64,000 bases of DNA from Vibrio neonatus (GCF_024346975.1 NZ_AP024885.1:1426001-1490000), one strand, 5' to 3'. Counted from the first letter of the stretch, positions 28,339 through 39,038 are shown. Program-made: numbers and translations. The notes: generated from the sequence alone by a model not told the origin.

Positions 28339-28859
28339 GCTTCTTCCTTACTGATTGAATCTGAATTGAAAAATTGATTGAGTGATTTGCACAGCAAACC
28401 TAAGCCACTAATGGCGATAAATGAGAATGAAATGGGTATCACGGCTTTGATCACCCAACGATACGGCAGACCGCCGGGATCGCCCGAGGTTTCTCCAATA
28501 TCGTAAGCTTGGTAGGCAAAGTCGATGCCATACCATGCCACTAACAGGCTAAATGGAAACAACCAGACTAAGATGCCAAAGATATCTATGATGGCTTGCG
28601 TTTTCAGTGAAAAACGCTCGTAGAAAATGTCGACACGAACGTGTCCACCCGTTTTAATTGCGTAGGGTACGCCAAGTAAGAATACTGCTGAGAACAGGTG
28701 CCATTCCAGTTCTTGAAAGGCAATCGAAACGTCATTAAACACGTAACGCATCACCACATCATAAACGACGTTTGCCACCAAAAGCAGAAACAACACACTA
28801 GTGATATGCCCTAGTGCGTTGCTTATTCTGTTACAAATCCCTTCTATTACAGTCAGCAA
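28335..28859 (-). CDS. dctQ: TRAP transporter small permease (DctQ)
   Basis: A 174-residue protein with four predicted membrane helices and the DctQ-type features RYVFNDVSIAFQELEWHLF and GGHVRVDIFYERF. It partners the DctM permease, with which it overlaps by 4 bases. Confidence 0.9.
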   Translation of the reverse strand: MLTVIEGICNRISNALGHITSVLFLLLVANVVYDVVMRYVFNDVSIAFQELEWHLFSAVFLLGVPYAIKTGGHVRVDIFYERFSLKTQAIIDIFGILVWLFPFSLLVAWYGIDFAYQAYDIGETSGDPGGLPYRWVIKAVIPISFSFIAISGLGLLCKSLNQFFNSDSISKEEA

Positions 28860-28956
28860 TTGACCTCCCTGTCAGCTGAAACTTTCACATTAAATGTCGC
28901 GCTATAGCACACATGACTAAAGCCATGGGTGCTATAGCGCGAACAATTTACTCACT

Positions 28957-30045
28957 TTATTGTGCGGTTGCGCTATTTAGGTACGCACGTTTAGAAATGT
29001 CTGTCCAAGAGCGAGTTCGCTCTAAGTATTGCGCCTGTGACATTTGGATTTTCTTCGCCATTTCGTTTTCAGCGGCATGTTCTGCAAGCAAGCGGTCATT
29101 CACTTTGCGAAGCTCTGTCATGACTTCTGGTGGGAAGTTTTTAACTTGAACATCTGGGTACTCAGTTCGAATACTTGCCCAGTTTTTACCACTTTCATGA
29201 GTTGATTGGATGTACATATCGTAAGCGGCCGTTCGCATCGCTACGCGCAGGATTTCTTGAAGATCTGCCGGCAGTTTGTCCCAAACGCGTTTATTGACCA
29301 TAAACTGAAGCTCGGTTGCTGGCTCATGCCAACCGGTATAGTAGTAAGGGGCAATTTTGTGAAAGCCCATACGCAGATCTAACGATGGCCCTACCCACTC
29401 CAATGCATCAATGGTTTTTCTTTCCAATGCGGTATAAAGCTCACCCGGTGCAATATTGGTCGGTTTTGCACCTAACTCAGCAAGCACTTCCCCAGCAAAA
29501 CCTGGGATACGCATTTTCAGACCTTTAAGATCATCAACGCTATTGATTTCTTTTTGGAACCAACCACCCATTTGTACATCAGTGTTACCACCTGGGAAGG
29601 ACAACATATTGTGCGGCGCGTAAACTTGTTCCATCAACTCCATGCCACCGCCGTGATAGAACCAAGCGTATTGCTCTTCCGCCGTCATGCCAAACGGCAT
29701 AGTGGTGAAATACAAGGTGTTTGGCACTTTGCCTTTCCAGTAATAAGACGCAGAATGCCCCATATCATACTGACCAGACTTAACCATATCGAACACACCA
29801 AACGGTGCTTTGTGCTTGTTTGACGAATCAACGCGAATCACTAAACGTCCGTTCGACATTTTTTCTGCCATTGCCGCCATATTTTTTGTAGCATCACCAA
29901 AAATTGGGAAGTTTGGACCCCAAGTTTCAGCAAGTTTCAATCGATAGACTTTATCAGCGGCTGAAGCGGTAGCAATACTTGCCACCCCAATTAGTACCGC
30001 TAAACTGCGTACGCACGCCTTTCCCCATGTTGACTTAATTACCAT
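28957..30045 (-). CDS. dctP: TRAP transporter substrate-binding protein (DctP family)
   Basis: I choose the ATG at 30045 (MVIKSTWGK), preceded by AAGGAG eight bases away, giving 362 residues. Residues 1-28 are a signal peptide ending ATASAA. Features of the 2-oxo-acid-binding (TakP-like) group are visible: LKMRIPGF, the Arg that binds the carboxylate, and TIDALEWVGPSLDL. That suggests a carboxylate such as an alpha-keto or related acid, but the ligand is not certain. It is the first gene of the dctPQM set. Confidence 0.9.
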   Translation of the reverse strand: MVIKSTWGKACVRSLAVLIGVASIATASAADKVYRLKLAETWGPNFPIFGDATKNMAAMAEKMSNGRLVIRVDSSNKHKAPFGVFDMVKSGQYDMGHSASYYWKGKVPNTLYFTTMPFGMTAEEQYAWFYHGGGMELMEQVYAPHNMLSFPGGNTDVQMGGWFQKEINSVDDLKGLKMRIPGFAGEVLAELGAKPTNIAPGELYTALERKTIDALEWVGPSLDLRMGFHKIAPYYYTGWHEPATELQFMVNKRVWDKLPADLQEILRVAMRTAAYDMYIQSTHESGKNWASIRTEYPDVQVKNFPPEVMTELRKVNDRLLAEHAAENEMAKKIQMSQAQYLERTRSWTDISKRAYLNSATAQ

Positions 30046-30338
30046 CTTATTTGCTCCTTGCGTGGTCATAATTGACTATAAAATCAATTAAATATGGAAC
30101 AAACACAATATAATTGCTAAATATTTGTTAAATCTGTGTGCTATTCGATCTTATTTATTTAACAATTACAGAGGTTTCATACGATGTTATATAAGGTACA
30201 GATATCGATAAGTACAGCATAGACACCGACTTTCGTTACTATCTTCCTTATAAGTCATTGTTTTAATTACTTTAACGATCTTATGCTTTACAGCGCCTTT
30301 GCTTGCGCGACCTAACATCATTATTTAAGCAGGTACGC
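30046..30338. other. Divergent intergenic region between dctP and the DUF2982 gene
   Basis: About 290 AT-rich bases. I see no clear operator; a weak CRP-like half-site is not convincing. Confidence 0.4.
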
Positions 30339-31010
30339 ATGTCCTCATTACAACTGACAAACCAAAAACTCATTCTTGGTAAAACAGGACAGCGTTTACT
30401 TGCGCTGTGCGCCATAGGCGTGACGGTCAGCATCAGTTACTACGCGCATAGCGTGCAAGGTAAACTCGGCATTATGTTCATAGGGTTAGTGCTCTATGTG
30501 AGTATTTTTCAAATCTACTTACGCGGGATCATTCGTTACACCCTAACCGACAGTCATTTTCAGCAGCACACTTATAAAGGCGGTTGGGTGGTGCAATGGC
30601 ACAATGTTACCGCCCTTGGGCTCTGTCAAAGCCATAACCCTGCTGCGCCCGCCAATCTGCCATGGATAGGCATTCGCCTAAATGATCCTGTACCTTTTGT
30701 AGAAAGTACCTGCCCTAGGCTTATTTCACATCTGCTATTAGAGCAAAGAAGTTTGTTGTATTTAGGCGCGATGGAAACCAAGCAAGAAACTTTCTTTCAA
30801 GATCAGGTATTAGATTCCCGCTCTGTTACCGTCAAAGACAAGCAGGTATTTAGCGGTCTTCAAGCCAGTATGTTGCGCCGAATGCAGTATCAAAGGGAGT
30901 ATTGGGGATACGATATTTTTATTGCTACCGCCGATTTAGACCGTGATGCGGAAGAGTTTGTGGGATTATTGAGGCGTTATTGGGCAGGATCTTGTCGCGA
31001 TAGTGATTAG
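30339..31010 (+). CDS. DUF2982 family membrane protein
   Basis: From the ATG at 30339 (MSSLQLTNQKLIL), preceded by an AGG site, the protein has 223 residues; the frame is open from a TTG at 30303 but lacks support there. Two adjacent hydrophobic segments span about residues 22-60, followed by a soluble domain to the C-terminus. I assign it to DUF2982, known in vibrios and relatives. Function unknown. Monocistronic. Confidence 0.65.
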   Translation: MSSLQLTNQKLILGKTGQRLLALCAIGVTVSISYYAHSVQGKLGIMFIGLVLYVSIFQIYLRGIIRYTLTDSHFQQHTYKGGWVVQWHNVTALGLCQSHNPAAPANLPWIGIRLNDPVPFVESTCPRLISHLLLEQRSLLYLGAMETKQETFFQDQVLDSRSVTVKDKQVFSGLQASMLRRMQYQREYWGYDIFIATADLDRDAEEFVGLLRRYWAGSCRDSD

Positions 31011-31155
31011 CTAAGCCATACCTGCGGAATAATAGCTGTTGAATAGTATCTGTCGAACAATGGCAACTGAATACACGCCCATTAAGATTTAAAGAGGCGT
31101 AGCAAAAGAAACACGGTAAAATAAACACGGCTAAAGAAAAACAGTAAAAGAAATC

Positions 31156-31179
31156 GGGGGTATCGGTATAGCTACCCCC
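31156..31179 (-). terminator. Terminator downstream of gloC
   Basis: On the minus strand GGGGGTA / TACCCCC with a 10-base loop is followed by GATTTCTTTT, just after the gloC stop. Confidence 0.75.
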
Positions 31180-31187
31180 TACATTAT

Positions 31188-31838
31188 TTAGATTGGCATT
31201 TCATCCGCGACGAATGGATTGCTTACTCGCTCTGAGCCAAAAGTAGACTCTGGGCCGTGGCCTGGAACAAATCGGGTTTCGTTACCCAATGGCCACAGTT
31301 TGGTTTTGATTGAGTTAATCAAGGTCGCATAATCGCCTTTCGGGAAATCCGTACGACCAATTCCACCTTTAAACAGTACATCACCCACGAAGGCAACTTT
31401 TGCCGATTCACTGTGTAGCACTACATGCCCCGGAGTATGTCCTGGAGTGTGTAAAACAGACAGTGATTGATTACCAAAAGTGACAATGTCACGATCATTT
31501 AACCACTGACTTGGCTCAAATGCCTCAGTTAAAGGAAAACCAAACATTTGGCTTTGCCCTTCAAGACCTTGCAACCAGAAGTTGTCGTCCTTATGTGGTC
31601 CCCAGATAGGCTGATTCAGCTCTCTGGCAAGATCTTCACTGCCACCAACGTGATCTAAATGTCCGTGAGTCAACACCAGTTTTTCCACTTCTACATTCAG
31701 CTCTTTAATCATCATAAGAAGCTGTTTTACATCACCGCCCGGATCGATGACGATGCCCTTTTGGGTCTCATCACACCATACGATTGAACAATTTTGTTGA
31801 AAAGGGGTTACTGGAACAACTTGATACTGCAACGCCAT
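31188..31838 (-). CDS. gloC: Metallo-beta-lactamase-fold hydrolase, glyoxalase II-type (YcbL)
   Basis: A 216-residue zinc hydrolase. The metal-binding HxHxDH motif is in LTHGHLDHVGG (about residues 56-66), with further ligand regions in LHTPGHTPGHVV, FVGDVLFKGGIGRTDF and FVPGHGPEST. E. coli YcbL (GloC) hydrolyses S-lactoylglutathione. It lies in the same order and direction beside mepK and ldtD as in E. coli. Confidence 0.9.
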   Translation of the reverse strand: MALQYQVVPVTPFQQNCSIVWCDETQKGIVIDPGGDVKQLLMMIKELNVEVEKLVLTHGHLDHVGGSEDLARELNQPIWGPHKDDNFWLQGLEGQSQMFGFPLTEAFEPSQWLNDRDIVTFGNQSLSVLHTPGHTPGHVVLHSESAKVAFVGDVLFKGGIGRTDFPKGDYATLINSIKTKLWPLGNETRFVPGHGPESTFGSERVSNPFVADEMPI

Positions 31839-31904
31839 GAAAAACCTTTTATTTATCAGATAAGCCTATCAAGAATATGACAGCTTATGCTTGCAAACTC
31901 AAGC

Positions 31905-32456
31905 CTAGCCATGCCAAGAGCGCACCGCTCCGGTGTCAATATGTACAAATCGGCTTCCTGGGTAATACCCAACACCACCCGCTTTCATTTGTAATGCTGC
32001 TTTGTGCACGTCCGCTATGTCAATTCCTGAGATTCGGATATCAATGGCACGCCCTTGCATATGCAAACTTTTACGCGCCACGCCTTTATGACCATGAGCT
32101 CGCAACGATTCATTCGTTGCAGGAGAACGATACCCTGAAATGATTTGAACTTCGTTGTCAGTGGCTAAAATGCGCTGTATTTCACTGATTTGTACTAATA
32201 ATCGACGATCCATTGGATGGACTTCGTTACGACGGAAGTCACGGCAGATGTGATTAATCTTATCTAACTCGTTATCGACGAAGTTTTTACCGTCAAAATA
32301 ACAAGTTTGCAGGTGTTCTCCGGTGTGCAGATTATTGAAGTTAATTACTTTTGGTGACTGCGTTGCAGCCAATGCAAACTTGGGCATGCTTAATAATGCT
32401 GCTGCCCCCGCCGAATACTGCAAAAAGCGACGACGGTTCAAATTTAACTCTACCAC
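31905..32456 (-). CDS. mepK: M15-type murein endopeptidase YcbK/MepK, Tat-exported
   Basis: A 183-residue periplasmic zinc peptidase. The N-terminus has a twin-arginine signal (NRRRFLQYSAG, residues 7-17). The zinc-binding region appears in KSLHMQGRAIDIR and FVHIDTG. In E. coli MepK cleaves meso-DAP cross-links (3-3 bonds) in peptidoglycan, the bonds made by L,D-transpeptidases such as the neighbouring ldtD product. The pair is thus a making-and-cutting set. Confidence 0.92.
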   Translation of the reverse strand: MVELNLNRRRFLQYSAGAAALLSMPKFALAATQSPKVINFNNLHTGEHLQTCYFDGKNFVDNELDKINHICRDFRRNEVHPMDRRLLVQISEIQRILATDNEVQIISGYRSPATNESLRAHGHKGVARKSLHMQGRAIDIRISGIDIADVHKAALQMKAGGVGYYPGSRFVHIDTGAVRSWHG

Positions 32457-32551
32457 TACTCATCCCATACAAATAAAAACAGTCGCACACTGTACAGATT
32501 GATCAAAATTTAATCAACTTTGTGCGTCATTTTATTGTAAGGAATAAGATT

Positions 32552-34132
32552 TCAGTGCTGTTTTAATGCTAAATCTGCTTGGTTTGTCTTCACGTCGTAG
32601 CCGTACACGTCTTCTCTAAAAAACACTCGGCCAGACTCAACCCATGAGGTTTTATAAATAAGATGCACGGGTAATCGGCGCTTTAGAGGAATTCGAGCAT
32701 TAGACTGTTGCCCTTGTGGGGATATGTTACTTTTCCTAAAACCTTGAGTTTTGGAAATAGAGTGAGCAAACCTATCTGCATGTTGCACTCGAATACAGCC
32801 AGAGCTAAAGGCGCGTGAGGGTTTATCAAATAAATATTTGGCTGGCGTGTCATGTAAGTAAATTGCTCTGCGATTTGGCGTATTAAATTTATACACACCT
32901 AATGCATTGCTATTACCCGCTAACTGGCGCATACGAAACGGAAACTTTTTAGGATTGACTTTGCGCCATTGGATTGCGCCGTGATCGATGATCACCGGAT
33001 TGCCCCACCCCTTAATTACTTGAATTCCTTTGTTATTTAGGTAATCAGGGTTGTAGCGCAAAATAGGAATAATGTCTTCACGCATGATCTTAGGCGGCAC
33101 ATTCCAAGTGGGATTAAGCACCAACGAATCCATTTTAATTTCTAGCAAAGGCGTTTTGCGTTTTTGCTTGCCAACAATGACTTTAGATGAAAACACCACC
33201 TCGCCTTTGAAATAATAATTAAGATCAAAACTGGGTAGATTCACTAACACTAACGCTTTGCGTTGTTCTGGCCATAAACGGCTACGCTCCGCATTTAAGG
33301 CTAAACGGCGTATGCGCTCCTCTATAGGGTAATTAAGCCAGTGCGCCGTATCAGGGCCAATAACACCATCGATTTTTAAGCCATGCTGCCGTTGAAAGCG
33401 TTTAATCACTGCACGTAACTCTTTGCCGTACCATTGCTGTTGTTGAATAGATGGCGGTACCGCCAATCCAGCCAGCGCCAAACGAGTAAATAGCACCTCT
33501 TTTTCCGGTATGGTTTCCCCTACTCGCACAACTTGCGGCGGGTATGGCGCAATATTGGCGTTCAAACTCTGTTTAAGATGCTCTATAGAACCCAGATAAT
33601 CTCGATATGCCCTAGAATCTATACCTAGCTGTTTTAAATAGTCTGTCAGTTTGCCATCGGTAATAGACTGCTCTAGCTCAGTAACAAGCTCTGGCGAAGG
33701 AGCGGCCCAATCATTGGGAAGCCCTTGCCCATATAACCAAGTGGTTTTGTTCTCTTTAAGTAAACTTCGATAGCTGATAAAGGACAATAACAGATCGCTG
33801 GCAACTAAATCGTATTGATAATGTTGTTCGGTGGTGCGCAAATGCTGTAAGTGTTGCAAACGCTGCTCAAAAAACGGGCTTAATTCGGCGAGTACGGTCA
33901 TTTCAATTAAATCTTCAAACAGTTGCCTGTCTTCAGATTGTAGCCATACCAATTGGTGACGATTGGAGCTGTAGAGGGATTCAGTCAGGTGAGGGTAACG
34001 AAAGGCTTGCTCTATTGGCACAGCAGAGCTTACCCAGCCGAGGGTATGGAACATACTCTGTGCATATGTAGGAATTGCAAGGGTGATGCAAACAACTAAA
34101 ATTGACCACGACACCCTTTTGCTTTTCAACAT
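32552..34132 (-). CDS. ldtD: L,D-transpeptidase LdtD (YcbB)
   Basis: I choose the ATG at 34132 (MLKSKRVSW), giving 526 residues; a GTG at 34144 is possible but has no ribosome-binding site. A signal peptide covers about residues 1-26. A peptidoglycan-binding domain is at about 235-280 (IKRFQRQHGLKIDGVIGPDT). The catalytic domain carries IYLHDTPAKYLF and SSGCIRV with the catalytic Cys. The enzyme forms 3-3 cross-links in the cell wall. It is the first gene of the ldtD-mepK-gloC run. Confidence 0.93.
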   Translation of the reverse strand: MLKSKRVSWSILVVCITLAIPTYAQSMFHTLGWVSSAVPIEQAFRYPHLTESLYSSNRHQLVWLQSEDRQLFEDLIEMTVLAELSPFFEQRLQHLQHLRTTEQHYQYDLVASDLLLSFISYRSLLKENKTTWLYGQGLPNDWAAPSPELVTELEQSITDGKLTDYLKQLGIDSRAYRDYLGSIEHLKQSLNANIAPYPPQVVRVGETIPEKEVLFTRLALAGLAVPPSIQQQQWYGKELRAVIKRFQRQHGLKIDGVIGPDTAHWLNYPIEERIRRLALNAERSRLWPEQRKALVLVNLPSFDLNYYFKGEVVFSSKVIVGKQKRKTPLLEIKMDSLVLNPTWNVPPKIMREDIIPILRYNPDYLNNKGIQVIKGWGNPVIIDHGAIQWRKVNPKKFPFRMRQLAGNSNALGVYKFNTPNRRAIYLHDTPAKYLFDKPSRAFSSGCIRVQHADRFAHSISKTQGFRKSNISPQGQQSNARIPLKRRLPVHLIYKTSWVESGRVFFREDVYGYDVKTNQADLALKQH

Positions 34133-34298
34133 GATCGTCGCCACTCAATAGACTTGATCTATTAAGTATGGCAAACAACCTCTGTTTTCTCGAACAAATA
34201 AGCTAAATAGCTATTCGCTTCACCGCCAACTTTAGGGCTAAAAGTAAGCAAATAGCATGCTTAAATAGTTGAAATTACTTTAGGTTTACAACGCTATT

Positions 34299-34895
34299 TT
34301 ATACGTCTAAATTATGTTTTCCGTGAGACGCTTTGGCTTTTAAATAGCCTTCATTACCGTGTTTTACGTGCGCCATAGTGTTAATCACTTCATCAATCAC
34401 AATGCCATACTGCTTAAGTTCGCGGATTTTTTTAGGGTTGTTTGTGACCAAACGGATATGCTCAACATTGAGCGCATCTAACATTTGCGCTGCTTCTTCA
34501 AAGCTGCGCAGATCGTCAGCAAAGCCCAATTTATTATTGGCTTCGTAAGTGTTGAGACCTTCGCTTTGCAACTGATAAGCATCTATCTTGTTGTAAAGGC
34601 CGATACCGCGCCCTTCTTGGCGAAGATAAAGCAAGATACCGCCTTGTTCAGACATTTTATTGATCGTTTCATCAAGCTGTTCCCCGCAGTCACAACGTGA
34701 AGAGTGGAAAACATCACCGGTTAAACACTCAGAATGCATTCGAACAATCGGAGCTTGTTGATTTTTATCCGCAGACTTAAAGATTATAGCGACATGTTCT
34801 TTGTCAGTTTTTAAGCCATGAAAAGAGAGAAGCTCAGCCTCAATATCGCTTTTCATTCCCACCTTAAAGTTTACACGGGCTCTTACATCTGCCAT
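34299..34895 (-). CDS. ribA: GTP cyclohydrolase II
   Basis: A 198-residue enzyme that opens GTP to start riboflavin synthesis. I start at ATG 34895 ([13 protein letters not shown]), eight bases after AGAGAG; the frame is open to 34916. Zinc cysteines appear in [19 protein letters not shown], and the active-site region in [16 protein letters not shown]. It ends HNLDV. It is monocistronic and lies downstream of gyrA, whose terminator separates the two. I see no FMN riboswitch before it. Confidence 0.95.
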   Translation of the reverse strand: MADVRARVNFKVGMKSDIEAELLSFHGLKTDKEHVAIIFKSADKNQQAPIVRMHSECLTGDVFHSSRCDCGEQLDETINKMSEQGGILLYLRQEGRGIGLYNKIDAYQLQSEGLNTYEANNKLGFADDLRSFEEAAQMLDALNVEHIRLVTNNPKKIRELKQYGIVIDEVINTMAHVKHGNEGYLKAKASHGKHNLDV

Positions 34896-35105
34896 AAATT
34901 TCTCTCTATTGATCACTCATTGATTGAGTCGCTTAAACAAGCTCTTTAACTATAGGATTAATATTGGGTTAAAAGAAACCTTTTCAAGCCTTTGACCTAC
35001 ATCAATTTTTGATTTTATTTGTTATTGATACGATTTGCTTAATATAGCAACAACCTTGGCATTATTTATGCCACAAACGTTTGTTTTTAAACCGATAATG
35101 GCTAT

Positions 35106-35140
35106 AAAAAAACCCAATAGCTGAATAACAACTATTGGGT
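35106..35140 (-). terminator. Terminator of gyrA
   Basis: On the minus strand ACCCAATAG, an 11-base loop and CTATTGGGT lead into seven T. Confidence 0.9.
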
Positions 35141-35188
35141 CCTGTTCTAAGCTCTGAGTACTAAGTTCTTATTCTAAGAAGCTTATGG

Positions 35189-37831
35189 TTACTCTTGCTC
35201 TGCGTCAGATTCATCCGCATCAGTAGAAGCTTCAGGTGCTTGAGGCGCTTCAGAAGTATCCGTTGCAGCGTCTTCGCCCTCTGCCACTTCTTCAATTTCG
35301 CTCTCTTCGATTTCATCGATGCGTTGTAGCGCTACTACGTTTTCACCTTCAACGGTACGAATCAGAGTCACACCTTGGGTGTTACGACCCACTTGGCTCA
35401 CTTCTGATACACGACTACGCACTAGCGTACCGCCATCAGTGATCACCATGAACTCATCACCGTCTTCAGTTTGTACTGCGCCGACGACGCTACCATTACG
35501 ATCAGAGACCTTAATAGAGACAACGCCTTGAGTCGCACGACTCTTCGCTGGGTACTCAGACAAAATCGTACGTTTACCGTAACCATTTTCAGTAATGGTT
35601 AGGATATCGCCGTCATTTTGCGGAACAATCAGTGACACTACTTGGTCTTCGTTAAGTAACTTAATACCACGAACACCCGCAGCTGTACGACCCATACCAC
35701 GAACTTGCTCTTCGTTGAATCGAACCACTTTACCGGCTTTAGAGAACAGCATGATGTCGCTGTTGCCGTCAGTAATATCAACGCCAATCAGTGAATCTTC
35801 ATCACGCAAGTTAACGGCAATCAAACCATTACTACGCACGTTCGAGAACTGGTCTAGAGACGTTTTCTTAACCGTACCGTCTGCGGTTGCCATGAAGATG
35901 AACTTATCTTCACTAAACTCAGAAACAGGTAGAATTGCAGTAATACGCTCACCATCTTCAAGAGGCAGAATATTAATAATTGGTTTACCACGCGCGGTGC
36001 GGCTCGCCAATGGCAATTGGTACACTTTCAAGCGGTACGTTTTTCCACGAGTAGAGAAACACAAGATGTTGTCATGCGTGTTCGCAACCAATAGACGATC
36101 GATGTAATCTTCATCTTTCATCTTAGTCGCACTCTTACCACGGCCACCACGACGTTGTGCTTCATAGTCGCTTAGGATTTGGTACTTAACATAGCCTTCG
36201 TGAGAAAGCGTGACGACTACGTCTTCTTGAGCAATCAGCTCTTCCATGTCGATATCGTGAATAGCCGCAGTAATTTCTGTGCGACGCTCATCACCATAGC
36301 CTTCACGGATAGCTTCTAGTTCTTCTACGATCACTTCCATCAAGCGCTCAGTGCTTGCAAGGATGTGCATCAACTCTGCGATTTCATCTAACAGAGCCTT
36401 GTATTCATCAAGGATTTTTTCATGTTCTAGACCCGTCAATTTTTGTAGACGAAGATCTAGAATCGCTTGTGCTTGTTGCTCAGTTAGGTGGTATTGACCA
36501 TCACGGATACCAAACTGCTCTTCTAGCCACTCTGGACGTGCGGCGTCAGTACCAGCGCGCTCAAGCATAGTGGCAACTAAACCTAAGTCCCAACCACGAG
36601 CCACTAAGCCTGCTTTTGCTCCAGCCGGTGTTGCAGCATGGCGAATCAATTCGATGATTTCATCGATGTTAGCCAGTGCCAGTGCCAAACCTTCAAGGAT
36701 ATGAGCACGGTCACGCGCTTTGCGCAGTTCAAAAATAGTACGGCGAGTAACCACTTCACGGCGGTGATCAACAAACGCTTTCAACATTTCTTTTAGGTTG
36801 AAGTGTTTAGGCTGGCCTTTATCAAGGGCAACCATGTTGATACCAAAGGTAGTTTGCAGCTGAGTATGAGCGTAAAGGTTATTAAGTACCACCTCACCCA
36901 CTGCATCACGCTTACATTCAATCACGATACGCATGCCGTCTTTATCCGACTCATCACGTAGCGCACTGATGCCTTCTACTTTTTTGTCTTTTACTAGCTC
37001 GGCGATTTTTTCAATCAAACGAGCTTTGTTAACCTGATATGGGATCTCAGTAACAATGATGGTTTCTTTGCCTTTGCTATCCGCTTCAATATCAGCTTTA
37101 GCACGCATGTAAACCTTACCACGACCCGTGTTGTACGCATCAATGATGCCTTTACGGCCACTGATGGTTGCCGCTGTTGGGAAGTCAGGGCCTGGGATGT
37201 AATCCATCAACTGATCAATGGTGATGTCTTCATTTTTAATGAAGGCCAAACAGCCATCGATAACCTCAGTGAGGTTATGCGGTGGAATATTGGTTGCCAT
37301 ACCTACAGCAATACCTGATGAACCATTCACTAATAAGTTAGGTACACGTGTCGGTAATACCGCTGGAATTTGTTCAGTGCCATCATAGTTAGGCACGTAA
37401 TCCACGGTCTCTTTCTCAAGGTCGGCTAGCAACTCATGAGCAATTTTCGACATACGTACTTCGGTGTAACGCATTGCCGCAGCAGAGTCACCATCGATAG
37501 AACCAAAGTTGCCTTGGCCATCAGCTAACATGTAACGCAATGCAAACGGCTGCGCCATACGAACGATAGTATCGTATACCGCACTATCACCGTGTGGGTG
37601 ATATTTACCAATTACATCACCAACGACACGCGCTGATTTTTTGTAAGGTTTGTTCCAATCATTGCCCAATACATTCATCGCAAATAAAACGCGTCGGTGT
37701 ACGGGTTTCAAACCATCGCGAACATCTGGCAATGCTCGACCTACGATGACGGACATTGCATAGTCAAGGTACGAGCCTCTCAGCTCGTCTTCAATATTTA
37801 CCGGTGTGATCTCTTTCGCTAGATCGCTCAT
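35189..37831 (-). CDS. gyrA: DNA gyrase subunit A
   Basis: An 880-residue type II topoisomerase subunit that cuts and rejoins DNA. The active-site Tyr is in [16 protein letters not shown]. The C-terminal beta-pinwheel region, with repeated blades and a GyrA-box region near RGGRGK, follows, and the tail (about 845-880) is very acidic. The quinolone-determining region reads [16 protein letters not shown], with Ser at the E. coli 83 position and Asp at the 87 position, as in sensitive strains. Divergent from ubiG, as in E. coli. Confidence 0.98.
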   Translation of the reverse strand: MSDLAKEITPVNIEDELRGSYLDYAMSVIVGRALPDVRDGLKPVHRRVLFAMNVLGNDWNKPYKKSARVVGDVIGKYHPHGDSAVYDTIVRMAQPFALRYMLADGQGNFGSIDGDSAAAMRYTEVRMSKIAHELLADLEKETVDYVPNYDGTEQIPAVLPTRVPNLLVNGSSGIAVGMATNIPPHNLTEVIDGCLAFIKNEDITIDQLMDYIPGPDFPTAATISGRKGIIDAYNTGRGKVYMRAKADIEADSKGKETIIVTEIPYQVNKARLIEKIAELVKDKKVEGISALRDESDKDGMRIVIECKRDAVGEVVLNNLYAHTQLQTTFGINMVALDKGQPKHFNLKEMLKAFVDHRREVVTRRTIFELRKARDRAHILEGLALALANIDEIIELIRHAATPAGAKAGLVARGWDLGLVATMLERAGTDAARPEWLEEQFGIRDGQYHLTEQQAQAILDLRLQKLTGLEHEKILDEYKALLDEIAELMHILASTERLMEVIVEELEAIREGYGDERRTEITAAIHDIDMEELIAQEDVVVTLSHEGYVKYQILSDYEAQRRGGRGKSATKMKDEDYIDRLLVANTHDNILCFSTRGKTYRLKVYQLPLASRTARGKPIINILPLEDGERITAILPVSEFSEDKFIFMATADGTVKKTSLDQFSNVRSNGLIAVNLRDEDSLIGVDITDGNSDIMLFSKAGKVVRFNEEQVRGMGRTAAGVRGIKLLNEDQVVSLIVPQNDGDILTITENGYGKRTILSEYPAKSRATQGVVSIKVSDRNGSVVGAVQTEDGDEFMVITDGGTLVRSRVSEVSQVGRNTQGVTLIRTVEGENVVALQRIDEIEESEIEEVAEGEDAATDTSEAPQAPEASTDADESDAEQE

Positions 37832-38082
37832 AGAGCCATTATCCCTCTATTGTTAGATCGTCTTTTCGATTCCTAATAAGAACAAAAAATATAACACAAT
37901 TTTCGCAGTTTCTGCATTACTTTCATTATCTGTTACCCCCGATGTGATATACGTTAGCAACTAGATGCGCATTATTTACACTATTCGTAAATTATGGCTT
38001 AAAAAACAGTCAGTTCTTCGCCAAGACAACTACAGACATCTCATCACGACAAAGGCAAATGCATTCCCTGTTTAGATAGGGT

Positions 38083-38088
38083 TATAAT
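38083..38088 (+). promoter_or_regulatory. Possible -10 element of ubiG
   Basis: A perfect TATAAT lies 23 bases before the ubiG ATG. The -35 region 17 bases upstream is weak. Confidence 0.45.
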
Positions 38089-38110
38089 AAGCAAAATTTT
38101 AAAAAGCGTA

Positions 38111-38827
38111 ATGAATATGGAACAAGGAAAAAACGTCGATCCTGCTGAAATCAAAAAATTTGCCGATATGGCAAGTCGATGGTGGGACAAGGAAGGTGAA
38201 TTTAAGCCACTTCATCAAATCAATCCACTGCGTTTGCGCTATGTGCAAGACTGCGTTGGCGGACTGTTTGGTAAAAAAGTGTTAGACGTTGGCTGCGGCG
38301 GCGGCATCTTAGCCGAGAGCATGGCACTGGAAGGCGCTAAGGTGACGGGTCTGGATATGGGACGTGAACCTTTAGAGGTGGCACGCCTGCATGCATTAGA
38401 GACGGGCGCTAAGCTAGACTACATTCGCACAACCGTAGAAGAGCATGCCGCAAACTGCGCTGAGCAATATGACGTAGTCACTTGCATGGAAATGATTGAG
38501 CACGTACCTGATCCACAATCAGTGATCTCATCGTGCGCTACATTGGTCAAGCCCGGCGGTTATGTGTTGTTCTCTACCCTAAACCGCAATTTAAAATCGT
38601 ATTTGTTCGCCATTGTCGGCGCAGAGAAAGTACTTAAACTGCTACCACAAGGCACACACGACTATAATAAGTTCCTCAAACCCGCCGAACTTATCAAAAT
38701 GGTCGATAACACTTCTTTGCAAGAGCAAGGCATTACAGGGCTTAGTTATAACCCCCTCTTTGATCGCTACTCTTTGGGTAAAAACGTCGACGTTAATTAC
38801 ATTGTGAACACCCAAAAGCTTCTATAA
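38111..38827 (+). CDS. ubiG: Ubiquinone biosynthesis O-methyltransferase
   Basis: A 238-residue SAM-dependent methyltransferase doing both O-methylations in ubiquinone synthesis. The SAM-binding motif is [20 protein letters not shown] (about residues 56-75), and the start [21 protein letters not shown] is typical of UbiG. Divergent from gyrA, as in E. coli, and closed by a long hairpin. Confidence 0.96.
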   Translation: MNMEQGKNVDPAEIKKFADMASRWWDKEGEFKPLHQINPLRLRYVQDCVGGLFGKKVLDVGCGGGILAESMALEGAKVTGLDMGREPLEVARLHALETGAKLDYIRTTVEEHAANCAEQYDVVTCMEMIEHVPDPQSVISSCATLVKPGGYVLFSTLNRNLKSYLFAIVGAEKVLKLLPQGTHDYNKFLKPAELIKMVDNTSLQEQGITGLSYNPLFDRYSLGKNVDVNYIVNTQKLL

Positions 38828-38874
38828 CGGCTTATTAGGCTATCAATTGTAACCATTGCTGTTCACTTCATTAT

Positions 38875-38921
38875 AATGCCTCGTTATTGGTAAACATTTA
38901 CCAATAACGAGGCATTTTTGT
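38875..38921 (+). terminator. Terminator of ubiG
   Basis: A perfect 20-bp stem (38875-38894 with 38897-38916) is followed by a T-run. Its length is unusual. Confidence 0.9.
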
Positions 38922-39024
38922 TGGGCGTTAATTCAAATCTAGTGCACTGCAAATTACCGCATTAATTTGCTGTTTTATTGTCGCTTTTGTGCGTTATTTT
39001 TCTACGCAAAAGTGATCCATTTCT

Positions 39025-39038
39025 TTGATAAAGATCAA
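39025..39038. promoter_or_regulatory. FNR-type binding site
   Basis: TTGATAAAGATCAA is a perfect match to the FNR consensus TTGAT-N4-ATCAA. It lies about 190 bases upstream of the likely nrdA transcription start, too far for ordinary activation. Confidence 0.55.

Noticed and set aside
30140-30165. CRP-like site upstream of dctP
   Set aside because: Only a TGTG half-site is seen; the second half does not match.
34896-35105. FMN riboswitch upstream of ribA
   Set aside because: No RFN-type conserved blocks are visible.
35189-37831. GyrA quinolone-resistance substitutions
   Set aside because: The Ser and Asp positions are as in sensitive enzymes, so nothing unusual.
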